From: Crambe crambe
Lineage: Eukaryota > Porifera > Demospongiae > Poecilosclerida > Crambeidae
Reading direction: 5' to 3'
DNA length: 64,000 nt
Assembly (NCBI GenBank): GCA_963924555.1
Contig: OZ004589.1
Location: 4,278,001-4,342,000, forward strand
Shown: positions 1-10,677 of the stretch, one piece after another
Layout of the letters: every line of letters starts with the position of its first letter
Position numbering within the stretch: the stretch's first letter is position 1
Made by a program: the position numbers and the translations under genes
The notes under the pieces: generated by a model
Database searches by the model: none
What the model saw: only the letters and a program-made list of their open reading frames with translations
What the model was told of the DNA's origin: nothing

Positions 1-1490
1 ATACCGTTATAGCATGAAGAAATTCTGTGTTTGTGGTTTTGAAGTAAAGCAGGCATATCAGATGTTCTCTTGGGATGACTGGTTAACACACTAACTTCAT
101 CCTGTTGGGGAGTTTCATTGCTGCCAGGATCAAGGAAAATAGCCAGTGCTGCAACAAAATGCACTCTCCTGACAAGAGTCAGCCAAGAAACCTGAAACAG
201 CTTCTTGGAAGAACTAGAAAGAAATGGGAGGGGAAACAACAATAATAACAACAAAAATTATCAGTATTGACTGCATGGCAGCTAAGCCACAGATTTTCAG
301 TCGGACAGACTCAGATATTCAAGTCCTTGGCTTAGCTATTAGGTGGCCAGGCACTCTTTCTCTTTTTGAGACAAGGCTGCAGAAACTGCCATGTAGAATG
401 CAACATGGACTCCCTATCCATTGGACCCTTTGAAGGTAGCTGTGCCTATTGAGTCTCTTAGTGACGCTCTCCACATTCGCAACTCCATCCTTGTTCCTTC
501 ACTTTATTATACGGTCATCCCTATTATAATTTCATTAGAGAATTTTTGCCCTATTCACAGCGAAAAATTAAACAGATCTGGACTGCCCCACATACCAGTT
601 ATGAGTACATGTCTGTATTTTTGGACTGTATCATGTCTGTATTTTTGGACTGTATCAGACCTGCTGCCCCACGGACTGCCAGATCAAAAATTAGTACTTC
701 CAGTCCCTAGGGTTTACTGATTTTTGTTCTGTTACATACCTGTTACAGGCTGGTTACAAGTTGTAGATTTTTTTATTGTGAAGTGAGCAACCAAATCAAT
801 TTTCGTCACTCTTACATAACAAACAGTGAGTGACAAACAATTCAATTATGCCACCCCAAGTATGCTATACCACTTAATTGCCACTCCCTTGTTGGAGTGG
901 CAATTATGCCACTCCAATTATGCTATACATCTATACAGAATATGAAATTGAAAATACAACCAGAGCATAAATCCACTGCATGCATTGTTGCGACATTAGT
1001 GTGGTGAAATTATCCTTGCAACAGAATTTTCTAGGATGCGAATCAGCAACCTGTTGTTTGATGGTTTTTAAAAAACAGCTCTCAGGGCAGGCAAGTGCAT
1101 TTCTAACACTTGACCATCAATACTAGATCTCTGCACTTGGTTTCTCTCACTTCCCTACTTTACTTCCATTTTATCGCCGCAACAGAATCTTCAAATGACC
1201 AAATAAACTGTAATACCACAATTAGACAGTTCCAGCAATAATTATTATGACTTGACTGGGTGAAAATAAAATTGTACTTTAAATCTCAGATATTGTGTGT
1301 GACAAAATCTTTTGTTGATCAAGTCTGGCCAGCGAGACTAGATCATTGTTGCTTTATGGTGAGCAACAAGTGCTCTGAGAGATTTTGTCTGATGCTCTTT
1401 AGATAAATCCTAGTCCTGGATAAATCTGTTGTTCTTTATTACGTACACATAAGGCTATGGGATAAAGGGTATGTACCTAGCTACCTGGCC
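1..1490. other. Intergenic, no gene recognised
   Basis: No stretch here reads like a conserved protein on either strand; the open frames are short and low in recognisable motifs. Visible structure is limited to a 24-bp tandem duplication around 607-655 (the phrase CTGTATTTTTGGACTGTATC occurs twice) and the hairpin listed separately at 876-905. The right limit is set by the terminal repeat of the large transposon. Confidence 0.6.
848..927. repeat. Hairpin with flanking direct repeats
   Basis: A perfect 12-bp inverted repeat (AATTGCCACTCC, 876-887; GGAGTGGCAATT, 894-905) has a 6-nt loop. It is flanked by two near-identical 26-bp direct repeats of the form ATTATGCCAC.CCAA.TATG (about 846-870 and 902-927). 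It may be a small foldback element; no function can be assigned. Confidence 0.5.
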
Positions 1491-1580
1491 GGGCTAATTT
1501 TTTTTTTGGACGTACTTCCGACTTAGAATTTTTTTCAAGTCCTGATTTAACCTTTCACCCCAACACGGCCACACCCATGC
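1491..1580 (+). repeat. Left terminal inverted repeat of the MULE element
   Basis: Reads GGGCTAA, ten T, GG, a 12-nt insertion, CTTAGAATTTTTTTCAA, about 20 unmatched nt, then ACGGCCACACCCAT. The same blocks occur in the same order in reverse complement at 9500-9553. A run of ten or more G follows near 1597. Confidence 0.75.
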
Positions 1581-2062
1581 ACACCCATGTAGCCGGGGGG
1601 GGGGGGGACGTGACTACCCAGGCCATGTGCCAGTAGCCAGTTAACTTGTGGCAGCACTCACTTTCTTGTTGGCTAGTTGAACTTCCTTGAGTAAGTAAGT
1701 TTATGGTTGTAACGGGGAATGGATGATGGCAGTGATAGATGGTAGCATGGTAGCTATCTATGTCAGTGAGCTGTAACACCTTCAGATCCCTTACTTTATT
1801 TTCAGGCATGTGAGTTGACAAATTGTAGAAGATATCAAGAAAGAGTGAAGTAGATTTTTCTCCCTCCCACTGCTGTGTATTATTACATAGACAGGTATGC
1901 AAGCTACCAGTATTATAAATTGAGAATTTCTACCATTTTTAAGTGTCTACTGTATCCGATATCCTGTCTCTGTCTAGCCAAGTGGTTAATTTTAATATTA
2001 TGGAAATAATAAAGATATGTACCATGTGGAATGGAAATAAAGAGTAACTGTATATAGCTACT

Positions 2063-5000
2063 TCACCATTTCCCAGCATTTTGAAGCCCTTTCATGATAT
2101 TTTGTTGTAATGAGTGTACTCTCTTTCCTTTGGGTTCTTTTCGAATTGGCATGGAATGTACATCCTGTTTCTGTGACAACATTCTAGCCTTCCGTCCAGC
2201 TGGCACTTTTGATTTACCACGTGCAGTGTCTCCTCTCCTGAGAAAAGTTATAAACTCGGAACCAAGAATAAAAAACATCTCAACCTTATCAGGCTAGCCT
2301 AAACTGAACTGTTTGTTGTTTGTATTAATGCCAATGTAATTTTTTTGGTACAAGCCCCAGAAGGTTGATTCAGAAATGTACTATTATGCTGTAATAGAGG
2401 TCCCTAAAGAGCAGAGGTGTCCATTACTTGGATGGGGGGTTGTACTGTAAAGCTATCCTCTATAAAATTGATTATGTACCTTCTGCCAGCAGCTGTAGCT
2501 TGGACTGGAATTCTTTTCCCATGACGAATCTTGCCCTTAGTATATGAGCTTGAGCTCCCACCAAATGTCCATCCAAACTGGTGGAATGCAGAGGCAAGTC
2601 TCACAGTTGATCTTGACTTTGACATGGAGTTGTATCTTTTTAAGAATTTTTTAACACCGTCGATTAGTTGGTTGTCTTCAGAACAAACCAATTGTTTAAG
2701 ACTACTGGCAAAATTATCAATTTCAACCTTTAAATTGTCCACTTCTAAGGGGTCCGATAGTGAGGGATCTAAGTAAGAAATATTCATTATATACTGTAAC
2801 AATCATGCTATTACTGTTTTGGTTTGACATTCTGTCCTATAGCAAAGCGATGTGTGCATGTTTTGCTTTTAGTTACTATAATTATATGATTAATGGTGTT
2901 CACTATATTGACTCTTGAACACTAAGTATTATGGAAATAGAGAAGTGAAGAACTGAAGAACTATGCACTCACCTTTGACTTTATCTTCAGAACAGGCATT
3001 GCTTGGTGTGTTGGATTTTTTAATCAGATCCCATTCAGACTCTTCAAAACTTTGATAGCCTTGAGTATCTTGACTTAGTTTGAACCTCTCCTCATGGGCT
3101 TGTTGGTGCAAAGAGTAATAGAATGAAAGTTGTTTAACTGCTCCACTACCCAGTGCAATGATAGCTATTTTTAGCCTTGCTGTAGCTGAGAGTGTTGCAA
3201 TGTAATTAAGAGATTCAACACCAAAATTCAGCACTACAGCTGCTTGATGTACACATGGGGCGCCACTCATTCCTTGCTCACAGGTGCAAACTCCAATGTT
3301 TACATTCACATCATAAAATTTGTTTTCGTCAACACAACTCCTGACCTTATACCAGATGCCATTTGGGTGCCTGGTAATGTGTTCTTTGTGCACTTTAGTA
3401 GCATTAAGGCCTTGAAACCTTAATGCAATGTAAGTGTCGAATCTGTGGTTAGAAATAGCTACGAGTTTCTTTTGATAATACAACTCCATAATGTCTTGAA
3501 TAAATATAAACATTTCAACAAGATTGAAGGCTTTAACTCTAGAAAAGACCAATTCCTTCAGAATTTTAATTCTGCTTCAGCATAATTGTTAGTGTTATTC
3601 CCCCTTATGAGTAGATTTTTTCTGTAGCAATGTGCCCACATACACCTTTTGTCCCATGTCAGCTTTATGTGTCCAATCAGGTTAGGGTACTTTTTCACAG
3701 TTGGATGGTTCAGTATTTTGCTGTGCAGACTCTGTAAATCTATTTCATTGTCACAATAGACAAGTTTTTTGAAATAACCAATAAGTAATATGCGATCTTC
3801 CTTTTCTCGTATCATATTCTTTCCATCATGAAGCCAAGTCCACTGACGTTGAAGAAAGTGGAAGGTACATAGCAGTATATGGGCTTTTGGCCAACACTTA
3901 CCCAAAGCACTTTTTTCAGCAGAACTGTCATCAATCATGATGATGTCATGGCCTGCATCTGCTCCTTTTCCAAAGAATGCATTTTTTGGTACAATTTTTT
4001 TGAGTAACTGAAGCCCAGTTAGTATAGTTTCTTCCTTTTCATCAGATGTCAAAATAACACCTAATGGGATGCCAGAAGAGACAGAGTGAGTGGATAAGAT
4101 GAATACCGATGTATTAAATCTGTCCATGGAAGAGGAGGAATCACAAAATAAAAGCTCACCAGCTTGGACCACATGCTCATGTGCCCTGGCCATGAGTGGA
4201 GTGCATATTGCTAGAATAAGTGGCTTGTCAGTGGCAGTCTGCTTAGCTTTCTTTTCTGGGGGTGTTCCCTCTGGGTTAAGCTCGTTATACTCATAGCTTC
4301 TTTGCTCAAACCACTGAAGAACTGCTTTCCCATTCTGCTCGTGTTATATCTGGTTATACCTCTCTACCTCAAGCTGCAAGCGCTGAAAGAGTGGTTTGCC
4401 GTCTTCATCTCCATAGTTCTTCTTTCGCCATAGCTGAAAAAGTCTACATATATCTTGAGCAGATGGATTGATTGCTCTATCAGCTAGTGAAATCTGCTTT
4501 GACTCTTCTGTTGCAGCATCAATTAGGAGACGCTGCTCATGCATGTGTCGAGCTGATGATGCGCTATGTCCCTCATCAAATAATTTAAAGAAGGTTTCCT
4601 TTGTTTCATCTGAGATGGAGTGAAAGCTTAATGAATGGCACATACAATAGGGTGGTTGTGGATGAACTTCATCTTTAGAACTGCTGTATGGGTGTGTAGG
4701 TAGGACAGTGAACTAAAAAGCTGTTTATTTGAAGGAATTTGGCCAACAAGTGTCAGCCGAGAAGGACAATTCGTTTTTTTGTCCCTGACCTGCATAGTGA
4801 AAGGTTTTCTTGCCTTCTTAGAGTTAGTGATCATGGCTATTTCCTTTTGCTTCTTGCTCTGGCCTTTTCTAAAATGTTGACAATGCATTTCATACTTGTA
4901 AGCTACCTTCTTCATTAGTGGCTTCTTTGATGTATGTGTAATTCGATATGTACAATAGCTATGAGTCATCATTTTTATCTAGAAAGGCTTTGGCTTCATC

Positions 5001-6370
5001 AGCATTCTTCAAGTTAATGCGGACAACTAAATGAAAATTAATCTTTGGTGCACCTTCAAAATGTAGGGGTTTTTCTTCCTGGTAATTTTCTACAACATAA
5101 GTCCACTCTTCGTCAGAAGGCAAAATAGTCTGTAATGATTGATTAAGTTGTGACCAGCTGATGGGATCTAGCATAGTAGGACATTTCTTCTTTCTAGCAG
5201 TTGTAACAAATTCATTAAACAGCCAAAAAAGAAATATTATATTATGGTACAGCATCCTTTACTCCCAGTGTGTTTTTTTAATTATGATACCGGAACCACA
5301 ATTTTAAATATTTATGGCCTGATATCATGTTAGTGCACCAAGTGTACTTTGAGACCCTGGGGATGTAGCTACTTGTACATACACGGATTTGGTCGTATAG
5401 TGCTAGTTTGGTAATGAGGGTCTATGACTGATTAATTTATAGTGTACTCCCTAGAAATTTCTGAAGGCATACACATCAAAGGGTATTTTGCATTCCATTG
5501 ACCACAACATATGCTTAAGGAATAGTGGGTCCTATGCTAAAAGCATGCTGGGAAGAATACTAGCTTGTATTGGTGACATACCATTTTGAGCTGAAGAATC
5601 ATGGTCAGACAGGGGCTGATAATCAGGTATGGTATTAACAGTAGCACTGGCAAACAGGGAGGTGCCTGACGGAGCAGTGATAGGCTGAGAAGTGCCTGAT
5701 GGAGCAATGGTGAGCTGAAAGGTGCCTGATGGAGCAATGGGAGACTGAGAGGTGCCTGACGGAGCAGTGGGAGACTGAGAGGTGCCTGATGGAGTGGTGA
5801 GCTGAGAGGTGTCTGATTGAGCGGTGAGCTGAGAGGTGCCTGATTGAGTGGTGAGCTGAGAGGTGCCTGACAGAGCAGTGGTGAGCTGAGAGGTGCCTGA
5901 CGGAACAGTGGTGAGCTGAGAGGTGCCTGACAGAGCAATGAGAAAATGAGAGGTGCCTGACGGAGCAATGGGAGACTGAGAGGTGCCTGATGGAGCAGTG
6001 GGAGACTGAGAGGTGCTTGATGGAGTGGTGAGCTGAGAGGTGTCTGATTGAGCGGTGAGCTGAGAGGTGTCTGATTGAGCGGTGAGCTGAGAGGTGTCTG
6101 ATTGAGCGGTGAGCTGAGAGGTGCCTGATGGAGCAGTGAGCTGAGAGGTGCCTGATGGAGCAGTGAGCTGAGAGGTGCCTGATGGAGCAGAGAGAGACTG
6201 AAAGTGTCTGACGGAGCAGTGGTGAGCTGAGAGGGGCCAGATGGAATGGTGGACAGAGAAGTGCCTGACAGAACAGGATTGTTGGCAGAATACTGGACTG
6301 ATGTATGGAGGAACCTCACAGTATAGGGTTCCAAGTATACTTTGGAGTGATAATAGGTTTCTTCTTCCAT
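2063..6370 (-). pseudogene. MULE transposase with FLYWCH/WRKY-like and SWIM zinc fingers, frame-disrupted
   Basis: Reading down the minus strand, the protein shows: a Ser/Thr-rich 9-10-residue repeat region (about 6250-5640); a C2H2 finger of the FLYWCH/WRKY-GCM1 type ending in HNHP (about 4900-4640); a MULE transposase core with LLFCDSSSSMDR, a second acidic block (MIDDSSAEKSALG), a LLCTFHFLQRQW motif and NNYAEAE (4250-3560); a SWIM finger, CTCEQG..APCVH (about 3290-3230); and a basic tail. A GT-AG intron is clear at about 2985-2770 (AAAG/GTGAGT donor). Family knowledge says the acidic residues form the DDE site and the fingers bind DNA. Three one-base frame changes (near 4966, 4632 and 3556) break the reading frame. 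They could be decay or homopolymer errors in the assembly. The N-terminal join of the repeat exon (donor near 5580) to the finger exon is not phase-resolved. Confidence 0.75.
5640..6245 (-). repeat. Minisatellite encoding Ser/Thr-rich repeats
   Basis: About 20 copies of a 27- or 30-bp unit (core GTGAGCTGAGAGGTGCCTGA on the plus strand). Every unit length is a multiple of three. One minus-strand frame reads as SGTSQLT-type repeats, continues into non-repetitive sequence (SLFASATVNTIPDYQP) and ends at a GTATGT donor near 5580. A second frame rich in Leu/Pro/Gln is also open but has no flanking coding look. The repeats probably form a mucin-like linker of the transposase gene. Confidence 0.65.
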
Positions 6371-6464
6371 TGGTGTGTGACTGTTTAGAATCTTAGATCA
6401 TTCCCACTGGCATCTTGTTGGCAAAAAAATTAGAGAGAGAGTTCACGCATGTGAAGAAGAACAC

Positions 6465-7564
6465 TTACAGCAATGATCCTGACAAAAGCTCCTCAAGCAT
6501 TATTTTTCTGAAAATACCCATATGCTTCTGTAATGTATTATTCATGTAACAATCCGTCAGATATTGTGTCAAATAATAATTCTCACCTGTTGATAATTAA
6601 AAGGATAGTCCATGCTCCGATAGAAAATGTACTACAATAGATTGGTTACCAGGAGGTGCTTAGCCTCATTTACAGACTTGCTTCTTATGTTAATGATATG
6701 CCATGGTACATATGCAATTCTAGTTGTGTACATACCTGGCAGACAAACACCCCACAATCGAAGCTGTTCTTTTGCTGAGGAATGTCCTGTAATTAACATA
6801 ATTTGCATCATAGTCTCAAAGTATATTTTTAAGAGCACAGAATGAACTATTAGCAAGTGGTTTACTGCATAATTGGTACTTACCACTCTGTGAATATACT
6901 GCCACTTGTCAAACTTCAAATTTTTGCTCTTGCACTTCAAGAATGACCTTCAATTTTTGCATAGGTGTGTTAATTACTCCATTCTTAGATTGACATACTT
7001 CACATGTGACCAATATGATGGATTGGCCATTCCTAAAGAGTCATAATATTCTGTTTTTTGTCCTTTCATGTCCACAATCTAATTGTATAGCCAAAGTATG
7101 TATAATGTAAGCGCCTAATGAAGAATGGCATACCAATAAAGTCCAATGGCATCCTCCATGGTTGATTGGAAAAAGTAATAAATCTTGCTCAGTTATGATC
7201 ACCTTAATAAGTTAAAAACTAACAACTGATTTATTGTGATACATGCATACATACTTCTTTGTACCATCTTGCCACACCTTTAAACCCCCTTTCAAGGAAT
7301 GTCTGAAGAAAATGTGGCTCAAAGGGTAATATCTGCTTTCCAATCTGCCATAAAAATGTCTTTTTTATTATTTTTAAATCAATAGATGAACTTATACCAT
7401 TCGAGCCTTTTCTGTAACTAGCCTGGCATATTCATGCACAACCTGCAGTTGGGCATAATTATTGCTGGGATCAGTTTCCATTTGTAAATCTACCTGATCT
7501 GTCAGCCAACTTTGTCTCAATAGAGGGCTACAGATGTAGAGGGGTAAGCGTTCTCTTGTTGGTT
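6465..7564 (-). CDS. SENP/Ulp1-like SUMO protease (peptidase C48), transposon-borne
   Basis: Eight exons can be read: 7564-7398, 7344-7255, 7202-7134, 7078-6978, 6947-6884, 6786-6736, 6631-6587, 6527-6465 (stop TAA at 6467-6465). All introns within this list start GT and end AG, and the phases agree. The catalytic pieces of the C48 family are all present: WLTDQV near the start, the catalytic His in NHGGCHWTLL, the catalytic Asp in TEYYDSLG, and the oxyanion Gln plus nucleophile Cys in DIPQQKNSFDCGVFVCQ. The C-terminus YQQKHMGIFRKIMLEELL resembles SENP1/2. The family cleaves SUMO or other ubiquitin-like proteins. No convincing start Met was found; the first exon is 128 bp beyond the last USP-like exon, so this could be the C-terminal half of one long protein. 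The stop codon lies about 95 bp before the transposase exon on the same strand. Confidence 0.82.
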
Positions 7565-7692
7565 CTGAATACCAAGGGTATAAATTAAATTATACCTGGG
7601 GAACAACTACGTACGTCCTTACAACCACAAATTTGAAGGATGGGTTTTATTTTTCATTGCAGCAATGCAGTTTTGGTAATAAGTATGCATAC

Positions 7693-9389
7693 CTCTTGGA
7701 AGGTCATAAATAGCATGAATGGTTCTTGCTGTAACACTGTAGCAATGCTCACTGGAATTACCTGAGATGTATTTTTGGTGATTTTATATTATTATAACTT
7801 ATTTTGTACTACTGTACCTTTGTATCATCCATGTAAACCCAGTGTGCAGGATTAACCAAAGACCTTGTGAAAGCGGTGTAGTGTGCACAATCTTTAAAAA
7901 GCTTTTTGTACGTTATCACACCTGCTAGTGTGTATCGTGTGTGCTTCCCACTAATTGCACATGAAATTGTAGTGCTCTATAATAAAAAGGCACATAGTCA
8001 ATTGTTATTGATTCATGATTATTTACCTGAATTTGAACAGTTTTTCCAGCACCGAAAAGGAATGTATGTTATAGTAAATTTTAGCTACTTTAAATTTTAA
8101 ACTGTGACTGAAATAATCAACCAATTAAAATTTGCTAATAAAAAGTTAGCTTAGAGTATAATCAGCGGAGTATGATGGACCAACCCTTCTTTACTTACGC
8201 ATTGCTAAGTCCCAAGCATAGACAGAGGAGATGAGGTGGTGTGGGGTTGTCGACAGATTTTGCCTTGTTTTTAACGGTGTCTTTGTTACAACTGTAAATA
8301 TAATTCAATTATAGCCCCTTTAAAAGAAAACTTGTACCTATCACAGTGGCTGACCACCTTCTCATCACTCAAAAATGTGTCTAAAAGATGCTGACTCGTA
8401 CATACTGCTGGTAGACTTTCCTATAATCATTCAACACATGCATGCAAGTAAACATAATGTGTTAGTCTTACTTCAAGTTTTGTGTACAGCACCATCTCAT
8501 TAGTTGTATGGGTTGAGGATACCACACCACATGTGGCTGCATGTCAGTTTGCTATTATTACCCACTGCAAAATTAATGACAACATTCTCACTTACAGGTC
8601 TCTGTGTATACCACTGAGAATTCATCCAAATATTCAGTTTGTTGTCTACAAATATCATTGGTGGGTGTAGTAATAATGGAGTTAAAAAGTACTGTGCTGG
8701 CCTTCATTTCTCAAAGTGTTTGGCTAGGAGCACTAGTATATGGCCTGTGAATCGCTGCATTGTGTAATTCAACTTGGATATGGTCTGACTTGAAGCTACT
8801 CACAATCAGCATTGTGCCAACCACTTTGAGAAAATTCTGGCAGTTCAGCAAATTATAAATCTGCTCTATTTTACTCCTCTTGGTCACATACTGGTCTGGC
8901 AGCATATTTAATAGTTTATTAACTAGTCCAATGTAAAATTCGTTAGCGTCCTCTTGCATCCCATAAACCATATTTGGAGTTATGCCTGTAGTATAGGCTA
9001 TGGGTGAAGTCAATTTTTTATCCATAATTGTCCTTACCACCCAGATTACTGAGAAGAGGTTCCAGATCAAGGGGGACTGAATGCTTCAATGAGTAACGAT
9101 AACTTTTCTTTAGCTCACTGATTTCTTTTATAAGCTCTAATTTTTATCAGAAAAAAATTGTTTGTTTATTTTTTTGTGCATATATTTATTTACCTTCAAC
9201 TCCATCACAAATACCCAGGCATCTACACAGCAGCTGAAGAGTTGAATGGTTCATGATGCAATGGACAACACTATTAGCATAGCAGCAATTCTTCTTGCTG
9301 ACAAACCCAGGTGGTTTGGATCGCCAGTCAATGGCATAAATACTAGGAGTGTTTGGAATATGGGTAATTTTTTTCCTTCCTTTTTAGGG
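7693..9389 (-). CDS. USP-like deubiquitinase (peptidase C19), transposon-borne
   Basis: Exons recognised on the minus strand include about 9389-9194, 9136-9038, 8985-8892, one near 8390-8340, one near 8288-8200, 7890-7818 and 7761-7693. The Cys box reads GFVSKKNCCYANSVVHCIMN, the QQD-like box GMQEDANEFYIGLVNKL, and the zinc-binding region HLLDTFLSDEKVVSHCDR followed by CNKDTV. The His box is DCAHYTAFTRS followed by HWVYMDD, and the fold ends in VLQQEPFMLFM. These are the defining blocks of ubiquitin-specific proteases in the correct order. The start codon is not visible (the first exon is open back to a TAA just upstream), and the exon between 8892 and 8390 was not pinned down. Splicing of the last exon into the SENP-like gene is out of phase by my reading, so fusion is unproven. 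Confidence 0.75.
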
Positions 9390-9499
9390 ACAGAGATGCA
9401 CACCTGCTACCTCTAGCCTGGTCCATCTGTTGCTTTCCCGCGAAAGATTACCCGCGAAAAATTACCCGCGTGCAAGTATAAGCATGCGCATGAGCTAAA

Positions 9500-9553
9500 T
9501 GGGTGTGTCCGTATGGGTTGAAAAAAATTCTAAGCCAAAAAAAAAATTAGGCC
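9500..9553 (-). repeat. Right terminal inverted repeat of the MULE element
   Basis: On the plus strand ATGGGTGTGTCCGT (9500-9513) and TTGAAAAAAATTCTAAG (about 9519-9535) lead into CC, ten A and TTAGGCC. These are the reverse complements of the left-end blocks at 1491-1580, in mirrored order. Just outside lies CCTAGCCTAGCC simple sequence. Confidence 0.75.
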
Positions 9554-10677
9554 TAGCCTAGCCTAGCGCGCGCCTGGGGCTGTCCCGGCATAGTCGACCC
9601 GTTTCCATATTATGCGTATACGGTAAAGGGTATCCTACGGATCGACTCCACCGGTATACCCCAGGGTATACCCGGTACCCTGAAAGGTTGGCGCTGCGGA
9701 ATCGAGTGCATCATCATGAAGCTGAACTTTCATCACAAGGTAAATCATAATTGCTAGCTTCTTTTATCTATGATCTGCTGAGCCAGACCTCATAGTCGTG
9801 GAGTGGTGAAATTGAAGAAGCAATATTAACTAAATCTGGTACTCTCTGAGTATCGCTAATCTACTGTTGCAAGTTCAAAGCCTAAGTTACATGCCTGTTT
9901 CATTCCAGTCCACTATACCATTAAGGCATTGCATTATCTTGCTACCAGATATAATAAATGAAAGGCTTACTCCACCATATCCATTTATGGCAATGAATTT
10001 TAGGAAGTGCAGGTAGCTACCTATATACCAGGCACTAATTTACAGTCCTAAGTACAAAATATGTGGGCATGTGACATGGTAACAGGGGTGGATTTAGGTG
10101 GTTTCTTTTACTTCTTAAGAAGTACCCATCTTAATTCACTTCTTAAATTTTTTGCACAGCATTTGCAATAAAACTATTAAAGAATGTAGTGGCGTATCTA
10201 GCGAGGTGCTAAGGGTGCCCCTCTAGCTACTTCAGTAGGCTCACTTCTATAGCAATTAAGCTGATCGTCTAGCAAGTAGCATAAAATTACAGAAAGAGAA
10301 GATCGGGTCAGAGTTCAATAATTTATCAGCGCATGTGCCCCATCATGTTTCTACCCGGTACCGTCATCTCGATCTAAAATCGTTCGTCTGCACTAGTGTC
10401 TCAAACTGAATTCTGACCCTGTACGCTGGCAAAGTAGGGTAGCTACTACTTAAGCTATCTGCCATAATAAAAAGGGTGTGGTTAATCAAAGTGGGCGTGG
10501 TTCTCGGATTTTTCGCACGCGCTTATGCATGCAAGAAGTACCCTTAAGAAATTCCTGGCTCCGCCACTGTGGTAGTTAGTAGCATTAGCATTTTCCATTC
10601 CTTGAAAATTACGTTATGAAATTTCTTATTCAAAAGTATTTTGAGGTTGATAATTCTATTTTCCACAGCATGGAATA
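9554..10677. other. Intergenic with a possible MITE
   Basis: No coding sequence is recognised. The segment 10083-10569 starts CAGGGGTGGATTTAGG and ends with the reverse complement of CAGTGGCGGAGCCAGG (11 of 16 matches). Related AAGAAGTACCC/GGGTACTTCTT blocks lie just inside. This resembles a hAT-like non-autonomous element, but no clean target duplication is visible. A similar phrase (GTGGCGTATCTAGCGAGG) begins near 10191, suggesting nesting. Confidence 0.45.

Larger units (their letters stand above)
1491..9553 (-). mobile_element. 8-kb MULE-type DNA transposon carrying two protease genes
   Basis: The left end (1491-1580) and right end (9500-9553, read in reverse complement) match as imperfect terminal inverted repeats. 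Both contain CTAA/CCTAA followed by ten T and GG, then CTTAGAATTTTTTTCAA, then ACGG[C/A]CACACCCAT. The left copy has an extra 12 nt and about 20 nt inserted. All coding sequence between them is on the minus strand, in order: USP-like gene, SENP/Ulp1-like gene, Ser/Thr-rich repeat exon, MULE transposase with SWIM finger. Mutator-like elements usually make 9-bp target duplications. None is clear here, partly because the right flank is a CCTAG simple repeat, so the exact ends are uncertain by several bases. Membership of the protease genes is inferred from their position between the repeats. Confidence 0.75.

Noticed and set aside
5537..6370. 277-codon Leu/Pro/Gln repeat frame as a protein in its own right
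   Set aside because: Only its first part agrees with flanking coding sequence; the Ser/Thr frame of the same repeats continues into better coding sequence and a donor, so the Leu/Pro frame is probably a shadow.
8482..8670. Plus-strand frame within the 8-kb element
   Set aside because: It lies opposite the USP-like gene and shows no domain signal.
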